Shown piece after piece: positions 44,429-55,585 of a DNA stretch of 64,000 nucleotides. Made by a program: the position numbers and the translations under genes. Each line of letters starts with the position of its first letter. The stretch's first letter is position 1. The DNA is from Amanita rubescens (Eukaryota > Basidiomycota > Agaricomycetes > Agaricales > Amanitaceae). The stretch covers positions 124,001-188,000 of the forward strand of contig WION01000022.1 of the NCBI GenBank assembly GCA_015039365.1. Direction: 5' to 3'. The notes beneath the pieces were generated by a model. It did no database searches and was not told where the DNA came from. It saw only the letters and a list, made by a program, of their open reading frames with translations.

Positions 44429-45604
44429 TCAACCGGAGAAAGGGGTCTCCTCGCCGAAGATAACATCGCGCATGATCCGGCTGAAAGATCGAGGCTTCTG
44501 GAGACGGACGGTGGCGCGCCAAGCTACGCTTTGTGTTGGTAGTCGTTGAGTTGCTGGAACTTGCGCGACGGAGCACGCAGGTACCTGTTGATGTAGGAGT
44601 GGTCGAGGGTGCGGTGGTCGAGGGTGATGAAGAGGAGCCGCCAGTGGTGGAACCGGATGAGGTGCGCCGCCGGTTGTGGAACCTGATGAGCCACTGCCTG
44701 ATGACGAGCCTCCTGAGGTGGAGGGAGTTGTCACACCGGTCGTGGTGGTGCCATCCTGCGAGACAAGCGTAGCAGGGGAAGGGCCTGGATAAGTGTAGGA
44801 GGAACCGGGGTTAAACACATTCGGATCGTAGATCCCAGGATCAGTATCAGAGTAGCCACCAGGGAATGTCACGAGATCGCTCTTTTGAGGCTGGCCAGTT
44901 TGCGAGCCTCCGACTTTGATTTGTGTGCATGATGGATAGAACTCGGCACCGCCCATGGAGACTGCGAGTTGTAGAGCGATGATCTCGTGACGGACCATGT
45001 AATTTCCAGATGCGAGATTGGTTGGAATCTGCACGGATACGGAATTCCCCTGATCTGTGTATCGGAAGCGTCAGATAAAAAAGGAAAGAGACACTGCTTA
45101 AGGTACGCACTGATAGTGGCCTGTACCCACGTTCCATTGGCATATTGGCCCTGTCTATCAATCAAAAACCATTCTGCATTCGTCGGGTCGTACTGGTCAC
45201 AAGTAGTACTGCCGCAAGACGCCATATAAGTCATTACAGGTCCAGTGGTGTGAGGCCACTAGGAAATAAAGTTAACACGTTGCGTAGATAAAAATATTGA
45301 ATATGGAGAGGAACAGCTTACATGACCGCCGTTGTCTGCCCAAAGAAAAGACATCGTGCTCCCTGGATTCGCATTTCCTACTTGCGAGGCAGGTTGAGCG
45401 CTTTGACCGCAGTTGAGGTAGGTATTGTTTGCACCCTTGACATGGGGAGATGGTGCTGATATCCCTTATGATACTTGGGTTGGCAGGATTCGCAGCAGGT
45501 GTGTTTCCCATGTAGGTTGTACCATCGATGGCAACTTGACCAAGATAACCATGGGCAGCGACATACGCGGCAGAAAGAAGAAGAGAGAAGACGGATTTCA
45601 TCAT
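44429..45604 (-). CDS. Lytic polysaccharide monooxygenase, family AA9
   Basis: Secreted copper enzyme that oxidatively cleaves cellulose and related glucans. The signal peptide MMKSVFSLLLSAAYVAA is followed by mature HGYLGQVAIDG, whose N-terminal His is the first copper-brace ligand. Then come VKGANNTYLNCGQSAQPASQ, WADNGGH|WPHTTGPVMTYMASC (second His), GTWVQATI, NYMVRHEIIALQLAVSMGGA and EFYPSCTQIKV (axial Tyr). Introns near 45258-45322 and 45053-45107 fit. The C-terminus is a Ser/Thr/Gly-rich linker with no visible CBM1. The frame jumps by one base at about 45441-45448, inside a GGGG run, between ISTISP and VKGANN. A second frame change in the linker makes the exact C-terminus uncertain. Confidence 0.88.
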
Positions 45605-46329
45605 ATCGAATCGTGAGCTACTGAAAAGGAAGATGTAGAGTCGCTCAGCGAGTCTGGGATGAAGGGAGAGTGGCGGAAGTTGTACCTTCAGCAAACCTGA
45701 AAGACACTTTTAAGCAGCGCCAGACAATCAGTGGCATGGCCCTCCTTTGTCCGACACGATGAGGTGCTAAAAATAGAAGAAAGCATGGTGATCGCATCTT
45801 ATTGTTTTTGGGACAAAAAGGTCTCACGGCAGGCGTTGCGCCCCGTTGACATACAGCTGGATTCCACGTTGACCGAACAGTTCGCATGTTGTGCGAGGCA
45901 GTCCACCGATGGAAATTTGGTTAATCCAAGTCTGAAATGTTTCATGTAGGGAGTTCACTTACCGTCACAACGTAAGTAATAGATGAGTTCCTGCTGTCTT
46001 TCAGATGACCAACAGAGGCATATAGCACATCCCCTTACGTAAATGAATGAGGACAAGGAGGAATCAATTGACTCGTTATGAAAAATTTCGTTTGAGTTGG
46101 AGCTTTGTTGAAATGAGCAACTGCTTTGTGCCTGGTTGAGGTTTACAAGTATTATATGGTCAGTGACATAAGGATTTTCCGCGATATTGAGATATTGATA
46201 TATGACGTCAACAGTCTTCAGTTGCATATCGGCGCTTTGCCTCTTTCGTATTCCAAGAATCGGATTCTTTACCTTGGTCCTTACGAAGAAAGTGGATAAA
46301 AGGCGACACCATCCATCTAGAAAACCATC

Positions 46330-47484
46330 ATGTCCAGCCAGGCAGTTCTTCTTTCCGATGTCGAAGTGCTCGTTTTTGATGTGTTCGGCACTGTGGCAAA
46401 TTGGAGGAGCAACGTCGTTAAACAACTCACGGATATCGGAAAGAAATACTCCATTGGTCTGTCCTCACCGTGCGATTGGTTGCACAAAAGGCTAAAACTG
46501 TGCTTGCAGAGTCGGTAAATTGGAATATCTTTGCAGACGAATGGAGGAAAGCGTACTTCTTGCACTCGTACGCTGAATCGTCGCACATGGCATGCAGTGG
46601 CTAATCTTAATCTCGTGCAGAAAACGCATCTCTGAAAATGGAAACGGTCCCACGAATGCTGACGAGTTGCATAGACAAGTAAGAAGCGCATATATTCGCA
46701 TTTCTGGTTGACAATGCATCATATTTAGCTCTTGAACGACTTGATTGATTCACCCGAGTCTCCGTGGGCACATCTAGGCCAACTTTGGAACGACGAAGAG
46801 AGACAGAATATTACCAGCTTCTGGCATAAGCTTGACGGCAAGTACGATTCCGTCACATATTTTCAAAATTTAAACGCTCTAAATTTAGGATGGCCCGACG
46901 TTGTCGAGGGTTTAACTGAGCTGAAGAAAAAGTACATTATAGTGACGCTGTCAAATGGAAATATGCGCCTTCTGGTGGATATGGTAAAGCATTGGTTTGT
47001 TTTGTTACCTTCAAACATTCATCCGCTCCTGTTGTAGGCCAAGTATGCCCGTCTTCCATGGGATGCGGTGTTCTCAACAGAGTTGTTTGATACATATAAA
47101 CCGTGAGGTTTAAAGCTATCAACGACGCGTCTTTATATTGAAACTATTATCAGTAACCCACGTACCTATCAGTCTGTGGCTAGGTTTTAGGAATTTCACC
47201 ACAGAAATGTGCAATGGTGGCATCACATGTATGGGATTTACGCGCGGCCAAGGGTTGCGGTTACAAAACGGTGTAAGTTCCCAAGCCTGTCATATATTCG
47301 AACTCTTTTCTATCTTATGCTTACCACGGACCATTGCAGGTATGTACGCCGACCAGAGGAAGACTATGGTATCAAGGATCGAGATCCCTCGTTAGTCAAA
47401 TCTAGAGAAGAAGGGGGATTTGAGGAAGTGGATTTCGTTGTCGATTCGTTCGTTGAGTTGGCGGATGCGATGAAGGGTCTATGA
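46330..47484 (+). CDS. Haloacid dehalogenase-type hydrolase (HAD, type II)
   Basis: The opening motif VLVFDVFGTVANW carries the HAD nucleophile Asp (DxFGT). Further blocks are SVNWNIFADEWRKAYF, DELHRQ|LLNDLIDSPES, LNLGWPDVVEGLTELKKKYI, IVTLSNGNMRLLVDM (motif II Ser), AKYARLPWDAVFSTELFDTY and KCAMVASHVWDLRAAKGCGY (motif IV), ending VDFVVDSFVELADAMKGL. Five introns of ~45-70 nt join these. One discontinuity remains: at 47183-47190 (GGTTTTAGG) the frame reads a stop, while one more T would restore VARFLGISPQKCAMVASH. Substrate unknown; the fold suits 2-haloacid dehalogenase-like enzymes. Its 3' end is duplicated at 55005-55190. Confidence 0.85.
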
Positions 47485-50400
47485 GCGCCCCTCGCCTCGT
47501 GTAAGATGGGATTAGCGGAGATTGACCACGCTCGAATGTCAGCTAAAATATGGTAATCCCACACCAATATCGTGGGGTCATGTTTCACAATGACACCAAT
47601 CCTTAGATGCAATCAGACTTGGCCGTCCTGGCCGAATCAAACGATTTACTCCCGAACTTTTTGCTCGGGGATTCGCAAGTTGTCACGTAAACCTCCGCCA
47701 CCTGACCTGTCAAAATAAGTACATCAAGCGACATCATTCTGAGTCAATGATGGCTCGCACCCGCGGTGTGAGCTGGGTTACAAATTATTGATTGAAGGAC
47801 GCCTGTCCCTTTGAAATCTCATAAAAACTCGTTCCAGTGAGCTTCTGCTCGAACAAACGCCAGATACCATGACCGGGAGGGACTCATCAGGTTATGCGAA
47901 GCATTCTGTTCAACTCGGACTCGAACAGAACGTTCGCATCACGTCGACAAGCGAATTTTTTCAGCACTTGCTTCCGCTGCATGATGAAGCTTCCGGTCCT
48001 ATCTCTGCCATTCACGAACGAACAAAGCAGAAATTCTGGGAAGATGATCGATGGGCAAATTTCCCTACGGAAGAAGATGACGATGAGAAGTCGGCCAAGG
48101 ACCTGTCGCTTTATCATCAATCGTTTGTTGAGCTTGCCAACGCAGTCTGCCAGGCCTGCACAGAGTTCGGACTAGTCAACGACGACTGCGTGCAAGGCAC
48201 TTGGGTTGCAAGACCCAATAATCAATCTTGCGAGAATAATGACGACGCCGACTCTTTCAAGGCATTGCCCGATATAGTCCATGTTTCACAGGAAACAACG
48301 CATACAGCCTTGGACGAACTGTGTGGTTCAGCGGAAGGGTCAGAGAGCGATTCAGAAGAAAAGACGCTAGAGAAGGTGACGTCTTTGGTTAAACAACAGA
48401 TACAAGTGCTGACGCACATCTAACGGGAAGGCGTGTATGAGAAAATTGTGGTGGTCGCAAGTCCGTACTTTGATAGAGATCACGACTGAGCCTTCCGACG
48501 GGACGACTATGAACAAAGCTGTTTTGCAACTTTGTATGTACATGAACCAAGTCCTCAGCAACCAGCTTGATAGACGCTTCACGTTTGGAATACTCCTTTG
48601 TGGCGAACAACTCTCGCTATGGTTCTGCGATAAATCAGGCCTCATCGGTACGCTGGATCCGATACATGTCCATAAGGTGGATTCCGACAGGTTTACTGCC
48701 GCGCCAGTCAGCTAACGAGGTATAGGATACAATGGAGTTCGTTCGAGTCCTCGTCGCGTTGAAGACGCAATCGGCTTACAGACTTGGCTGGGATCCAACT
48801 ATGAAGGTGTATCAATCGCCAACAGCGAATGGCTGCACACGCGATCCAATTCCATCCTATCGCATGGTCCCGGAACCTGCAGACTTTACGTCAATTACTT
48901 ATCAAGCGAATTGGGTTATATCCATGCCTACGAAAGACGACCGCAATCAACGCGAAGATTTTGTGACGATCAGACGCCCCATCTCGGCGCACATAACTGC
49001 ATGTAGTAGCTCCACTGTTGTATGGGAAGTTGTAAAACTGAAGGAAATTGATAAGGCAGACCGACAGGTATGAGGGCACCGACTTCGTTCGTTGCTTATT
49101 TGACTGACTCTTTCAGATTTTCATATTGAAGCAGCAGTGGCAAAATTTGAATTACCGAGAATGGGACAAAGAAGAATGGGGGGAAAACCAACGGTTTAGA
49201 AAAACCTTGAGACAACATTGGCTGGAAAATAACCGATGGGACGAACTTGAAAAGGACAAAGATCGAGATCCAAAACCACGCGAAGCTCAGTTGCATCATC
49301 AGGCGGGTATTGGGGATCGTATATGGTCTGCCGAGCTCGTTCCCGACGATACTGCTAGCACCCTCGGTGTTCGTACTGACATCAAGGATGGAACGTTGGA
49401 AGATGCAGTGGAGAATGATATGGCGTTAAAGAGGAGCAACAAATCTCGGGATGAATCTGAATCCGCCGATATGACGCCGCCCTCGCCGCGCCTCGAGCAT
49501 AAGCCACATTTAATGCTCAGTTCTAGAGGGTCGTGGAAATACGACATTTTTTATACCGACATCCAGTCCAAGTTAAAATTCAAAGCCCAGGCGCGTTTGC
49601 TATTAGTCAATGTAGGCTTCCATATCGGAACCTTCCTCGATCTCTTGGAACTATTGCAGGCAATACGAGGTGCAGTCAAGGGTACGTTGTGGTAAAAACT
49701 GTAGTGCGACTCGACTAAAACCGATTATAGACCATGAAAAGTTGTATTTTTCGGGCGTTCTACACCGCGACGTTAGTACTGGAAACATCCTTATATTCCT
49801 GAAGGAGAGCAGAAACAATGCCGAAGATGAAGATTGTGGAATGCTGATCGACTTCGAGCACTCGAACCGTACCCGCAGGAATCGGGATTTGGCCATTCAT
49901 GAACCTCCCTCTGAAGAACAATGTGCCGCGCTAGAAGAACTTTTCAAGTCGTCTGTCAAGTTTGATCGTGAAGTTCTCGTACATGCTTGGCAGTATCATG
50001 GAAAGATGGATGCTACAAAATGCTTCCTGGAGATGTTGCGTGACTCTGAGTATGGATACGAAACAGAGGACCACGATGGGGCCGATTTGCCCACGATAAC
50101 GATGAAGCAATTGGGATGGGAAACACGGGTAAGCAACAGCGAAGAACGAGATGGTTTGACTTGACGTACCCACTAGCATCAATGGCGTTCTTACGTGCCA
50201 AGGTTTAACGAGCATATGGACGTGGTTGTATGTGTTACGTTTATCATCGCAGCTCCAATTTTAACAACATGTTTGAAGGGTACCTCTTACTTCATGAGCG
50301 CACGTATTGCCAATTTGCGGCTGGATGGAGGACCATGGATCCATCGCGTTGGGGATGATACGGAGTCATTTCTCTGGCTCATCGTCTTTATTTGCATGTA

Positions 50401-51170
50401 CTATTGTGGACCTGGACGCGAATGTCGTGAAGAGCTAGAATCAGAAGACACGGAACTTTACAAAGTAATGCATGAAATTTTCTTCGACGACTTGAAAGGT
50501 CTGCGCCGGGCGAAGAACAAGTTGATGACGGCTCCGAAACTATTCAAAGAAATGACCCTTGATAGATTCCACCCGTACTTCGATCCTCTTAAAGGTATGG
50601 TGCAGAAGTGGTACAACATTCAAAGAAGACTATACGCGTTTAAATCGGATGAAGAGGATCACATTCATACCTACATTCAAGGGCTTCTCGATGAAGCGAT
50701 TGAAGAAATCAAGAGAAATCCTCCTGAGGAAGAGCATCCCGGCACCACGAAGATTCGCGAACGGCGTAAGAAGCTGGTTGAAGAACAGCAGGCTCTCCTG
50801 CGAAATGTGGTTCCGGATCAGGCGCACCAGCATACCAGTAATACGAAACTGGGGACCTCGGACGCTGACGAGGATTCGGAGCCGGCTAGGAAGAAGCTTC
50901 GGCTTTCTGGCTCGCAAGAAGGCGACGAAAGTGAAGGAGGTCCCGCAATTCAACGAGAATAATTGACCACCTGGCTTCAAGCGGCGTCTCTGTCTGTTTT
51001 CGATGTAATTTGCATAATAATACGGTTCTTGCCTAAGAGTGCGAAATACAATGAACATCGGACTGGTCTGAACTTGTATGATGTTTAGTTATAAAGTTCC
51101 ATCTTGGTCAGTGCGAAGGTTTAGTGTTCATAGATGCGACGAGATCCAGCCAATAGGAATTGGCACCTAT
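47250..51170 (+). repeat. Segmental duplication, copy 1
   Basis: It matches 55000-59050 in direct orientation. The unit covers the last exons of the HAD gene, the intergenic region (ACCACGCTCRAATGTCAACG-like block near 47525), the entire FunK1 gene and a tail ending near GATCCAGCCAATAGGAATT (51145-51165). Confidence 0.85.
47869..50962 (+). CDS. FunK1-type fungal protein kinase, copy 1
   Basis: Large kinase-like protein of a family expanded in mushrooms. The N-terminus runs VQLGLEQNVRITSTSEFFQH and DDCVQGTWVARPNN. After an intron of 55 nt (GTGACG...GGGAAG), ACMRKLWWSQVRTLIEITTE and LLCGEQLSLWFCDKSG follow. The catalytic centre has YFSGVLHRDVSTGNILIF and DCGMLIDFEHS, so HRD, the catalytic-loop Asn and DFx are present. 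After it comes FKSSVKFDREVLVHAWQYHG, then WRSYVPRFNEHM and AGPGRECREELES-like text, and a long acidic or basic tail. Introns near 48667, 49071, 49682, 50130 and 50230 join the frames. Substrates are unknown. The N-terminal exon is shorter than in copy 2 (it starts MTGRDSSGYAK). Confidence 0.85.
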
Positions 51171-51507
51171 GCTTGCAAGATCCGAAATCTGGAAACTCCT
51201 AGCAATTTGAGATCTCGTCCGAGTCGATCCACATGCATTGACCTCAAGTCTATTGGAAGAAAAACCGGCCAAGAGCCTAAAATCGTACTACAAGTAATAA
51301 TTCCCTAGGCACCACTGGACATTCCTCCCCGAGAGGTCACGTTTACTGCTGGGGGGTTCGTTATATATCGAAAAGGAAAAGATATGTAGACTCTCAAAAT
51401 CACGACTGCCCGATTCTTCACTGCCTACTGACTCGCTAGTTCGCTAACACTTTCCCAGAATCTAAAGCGGGTTTAAATTCCTTCGCGAACGGAGCAGTTG
51501 TGATAAC

Positions 51508-53800
51508 TTACTTGCAACGCTGGAGTAGTGCAATGGACGTCTCAAATTCCTTTATAAGTGGTGTATCTGCTTCGGTCTTATTGAACAACATTTCGTATTT
51601 TCCGAACTGTTCGCTCCATCTGTTCCACTTAGGTGTAATGTTCGTCGGGTCAGGCTTAAAGTTTGGGTTCAGTGCGACAGTGAAGTCTGTGAAAGCCTGT
51701 CCAAAGGCATTTATAAACGCTTGATTATCGTACGGTGGTGGACCGCTATTTTAAAATTCGTTAGAAGCCAACATCCTGATACCATGAACTTACGAAGGAA
51801 AGTAGTAGGCCGAATCTGACCCGTGGTAGCCAGGAGGAATCGCAAATTCTCCCTATGATTGGCTGAGTAGGGGCAAATTGTCCAAGAAGATGGGATATAC
51901 CTTGAACGATCTGTCCCTGAATCCGCGCAACAGAAGATAAGTAGGACAAACGAAAATAGCTACACCGAGTGAACCCATCAGACCCTGTACAAAGTATCAT
52001 AGTCTCACACACCTTCTCCCATGATAGCAGTCGCTTGTTCAATAGGCGTACCAAGTCCCGCATACTGAGCAGCAGCGGCATCGATCTCTTTTTGGCCAAA
52101 TAGAGGAAACAACTGTGCGACGTAATTGGAAACACTTGAAGTACTGTTCTGGTTCATGAATATGAAGCCTTCGTCCGAGTTGGTGAAGCTCAGCAGCATT
52201 TCCTACAACCGTGGAAATATGTAATCATTGAGCGAGGTACTCACTATAACATAGTGAACTTACCCCGTTGACTTTTCCCTTCTTCAGAGCTTCTGTTGGA
52301 CGCTCTGTAATAAACGTACCATCGACCACTGGAACGAATATAAAGGTCCCATAGAAGGCATTCGCGGCTATGTTGGAGTTCACAGAGTCAAGTAATTCTA
52401 CGTCCGTGTTTCGAAGGCATTGAAGAGTATCCTGGGATGATGAGCATCTGTAATTAAGTAGAATTAGCGTTCATCGCAATCCGGAATGATAGCGCCTGCT
52501 TTACCCCGCCTGGGAAACGACCTCGTTGTATACAGCCTATACCAAACATTGAGTCATGAATCTTGTAAGACGGGTTGTGGTCAACGTGCCTCAGGGACAA
52601 CACCATTGTACGGATATTGGGGCGGTAGGAAGGTCGAACTAGTGATCGCACCTTGGAACAAGGGTGGTTGAGTATTCCCATTTTGAGCGATGACATGTTG
52701 TAGAACGGAGCCAGCACCTGTACGGTATGTCATTGTTCGTCATCCAGATCCCACGCGATCAATATAAATACCTGCGGAAAGCCCCCATATCGTCACCTTG
52801 TGGGGGCTACCACCAAATTTGCTGATCTATTTGAGAGTATAACGGCAATTCAAAAAGGATGATACGAGAACAAACATGTTGTTGCACCCATTGCAATGCA
52901 AAATGTTGATCCACTAGGTCATGTATCGAGGACCTGCATCAAAAAAATAGACAGAAAGTTACGTACATAGACCAGCGTTCAGTTCACCACCGTGTTTGAC
53001 GGCTTTTCCGGGCAGGAACCCAAAAAGTCCTAGGCGATACTGAAGTACGACAATAACGACGCGATTACCAGATTCCTGGATGAGATGATTGACTCCCTCG
53101 TCGCTCGGAGCAAACTTAGTCTCATATCCGCCTCTGGTGCAAGGCCAAAATGTCTAGATGATTCATTTAGCAACGTAGAATGCAACGTACCCGTGAATGT
53201 AAACAAGTACGGGTAACAACTCGGTCTGATTGACGCTGGGAGTAAACACGCTGCCAGGCCTATATGAGCTTTCATAATAATCAAGAGATAGATGAATCTA
53301 CTTACTCGAGGAATAGGCAATCTTCGGAGAACTGAAGTTGTGCGGTGCGCTCGTCAAGGCGGGAGATGACATTCTCAGTTGCTACTTGAGATGATTCATA
53401 TCTATAGGGATTGGTTGGCGCCAGTCCGAAGCCAGACTGTATGTTGTAGCAGCTTGGGGCCCCGGCATTAGCAAATTGGACGCCAGACGTTGACGCTGGT
53501 GGCTGTGGGGCGCGCCAGCGCAAACTTCCTGCAACGTAACACTTAGCAACAGGAGAACAGAGAAGGTTATGACGCCGTACCTGTCGGCGGTGCAGCATAG
53601 CGCACTCCTAGGAATTCTGTGTTTCCGGTTGTGCTGTTAATTACACCAGCATATTGCGCATAGCCAAGGTCGACAATCGGGACATTGGTAGATATTGCCT
53701 TGAGCCCAAGCCCTTGCTGTATCAGCTGAGAGTCGGATATGGTGAATAAGGAAAGTAGGCCAGATAACCGGATGTATGCGTGGAGAAATCGCCTCGTCAT
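51508..53800 (-). CDS. Secreted carboxylesterase / type-B lipase (alpha/beta hydrolase)
   Basis: The signal segment MTRRFLHAYIRLSGLLSLFT precedes AGVINSTTGNTEFLGVRYAA and SLRWRAPQPPAST, then FSEDCLFLE, the usual carboxylesterase opening with its Cys. Then come VIVVLQYRLGLFGFLPGKAV, ISKFGGSPHKVTIWGLSAG|A GSVLQHVIAQNGNTQPPLFQ and a C-terminal AFTDFTVALNPN ... ALLQRCK. The nucleophile elbow reads GLSAG rather than the common GESAG, and an intron splits it (52718-52772 region). About ten introns. Glu and His of the triad could not be assigned with confidence. It likely hydrolyses esters outside the cell. It lies between the two FunK1 copies, in opposite orientation. Confidence 0.85.
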
Positions 53801-53849
53801 TAAGCATGAATCGACGAGCTCGGTACCCTTTTAAACGATGGCTGTGGGA

Positions 53850-55000
53850 CAATATGCCGTATAACCTGAAGCCTCTAATATTAGTGCATTACTCCAAAAA
53901 GAACGTCTCGTAACTTTCCATTTTTGTCATCGCGCGAAATCTAGTCAAGCGCTGTGAGATTGTTCATAGCATTTCATCGTGAACCGCGTGAAATATTACT
54001 GTACATGCGGCCGTCACCGTCAGGCCTGCGTTAGGAACCAAACAAACAACCGGCCCGAAACCGTTGATCGACATTACCTGCGAAACACCTCTCGCTGAGC
54101 CAACTACAACTAGGAGCCTCGGGCCCGGACAGTTATGAGTGATCATGGCAGTTCGTCGTGAACCGCTGTGGCCGGCCTGAATTACTATCGGACGCGTCCG
54201 GAACCGAACTGCGCTCCGTTCCCTGGCTCGCCATCGCGTCGTCATTGTCTTCAGAACCCCCAATTGAGCTTCTCTTCCAGAATCTCAACACTAGTACTAC
54301 CACCAGGATTCGTTGGACTCTTCAGCGGCTGTATCCAAGATCCCGATTTCAAGCCCTCCGAACATGGGGAGTACTGGAAAGTCATACTCCGTCTTTACAT
54401 GTTCCGTTCCCCTCTTCGGCTTGTCTGAATACCACGGGTGAAGTTTGTAAGCTATGCCACACGATGTATGGTGAGGTCAAGTTGTCAAAGGCCTCTCGAT
54501 TCATCGACACCGGCAACAGATTCGGACGCGTTGTTGTTTATAGGCGGGGTGATGGATTGACTCGGAACGAAGTCTCTTTGCGAGAACTGCATTATTTTCG
54601 CTCTGCCCACACAAGATGCCCAAGTTAGACCAAAATGTGAAGTAAATGCTAGGGTCTTGGAAGGCGATGGCGAATCACGAGGATGGGGGTATAAACGGGC
54701 TTGTGGCGAAACTGTAGAGGTAAGTCATTCCTCTACCTCGGCAGGAGTGTGACGATGAGACGTGCGTAGAATGGTTTTAAGCCGCGTCGCCAGCCTATTC
54801 ACTTGGCCGGTCATTATTATCGCTGCTGTTTCCAGACCTTTACCACCCCGCATTCAAGTTTGCTTGACTGTGACGCAACTCCATGAGCTTCAAGCAGTTA
54901 TGGATGATGTAATTTCTGGTAAAACTGTCAGCCAGAGCCCCTCCAGGGTCCATTTGTATCAAACTTCACTCCTCTCTGAATTTACACAAAGTTAAGCATT
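53850..55000. other. Intergenic region, no gene recognised
   Basis: A 156-aa + strand frame at 54158-54628 has no domain, signal peptide or splice support and is left uncalled. Confidence 0.4.
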
Positions 55001-55004
55001 GGGG

Positions 55005-55190
55005 TTACAAAATAGTGTAAGTCTTTGAGCTCGATTATCATATATCCGACTGCTTTCTATCTTATGCTTACCAGGGAACATTATTATCGGTATGTATGGT
55101 GAGCAATAGATCGAGATGCATCGTTGGTAAAGTTTAGACAAGTAGGGATTTGAGGAAGTGGAATCCGCTGTCGATTCTATCGTCGGCTTG
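55005..55190 (+). pseudogene. Relic of the HAD gene 3' end
   Basis: It matches 47255-47480: GGGGTTACAAAATAGTGTAAG corresponds to the last donor region, TCTATCTTATGCTTACCA to the last intron and GATTTGAGGAAGTGGA to the final exon. Deletions remove the VRRPEED block. Brought along by the segmental duplication. Confidence 0.8.
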
Positions 55191-55585
55191 GCATATGTAC
55201 CGTGAGGATTAGCGGAAATAGACCACGCTCAAATGTCAACGATTAAAATATGGTAATCCCACACTACCTCATGGAGTCATATTTGACGATGACCGAATCT
55301 TTAGATGCGATCGGAAAGTTGGCCGTATCATCAATATTTACCCCCGAGATTCGAGATCTTTGTTTCGGGATTCGCAAGTTGTCACGTAAATTTCCGCCAC
55401 CTGACCCAAACCACCATAAAAATAAAACAACAACATTCTGAGTCAATGATGGCCTATGATATATGATGACTCGCAGCCGCGGTGAGCTGGGTTACAAATT
55501 ATTGATTGAAGGGTTTCCGACCCTTTGAAATCTCATATAAACTCGTTTCAGTGATCCCTTAACAAACGCCAGACAGCTCAACGCT

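Noticed and set aside
48376..48436. Shared stop codon and frame change in both FunK1 genes read as pseudogene damage
   Set aside because: A 55-nt phase-0 intron at the same place in both copies removes the stop.
54158..54628. 156-aa frame on the + strand
   Set aside because: No domain, signal peptide, intron signals or paralogue; composition not convincing.
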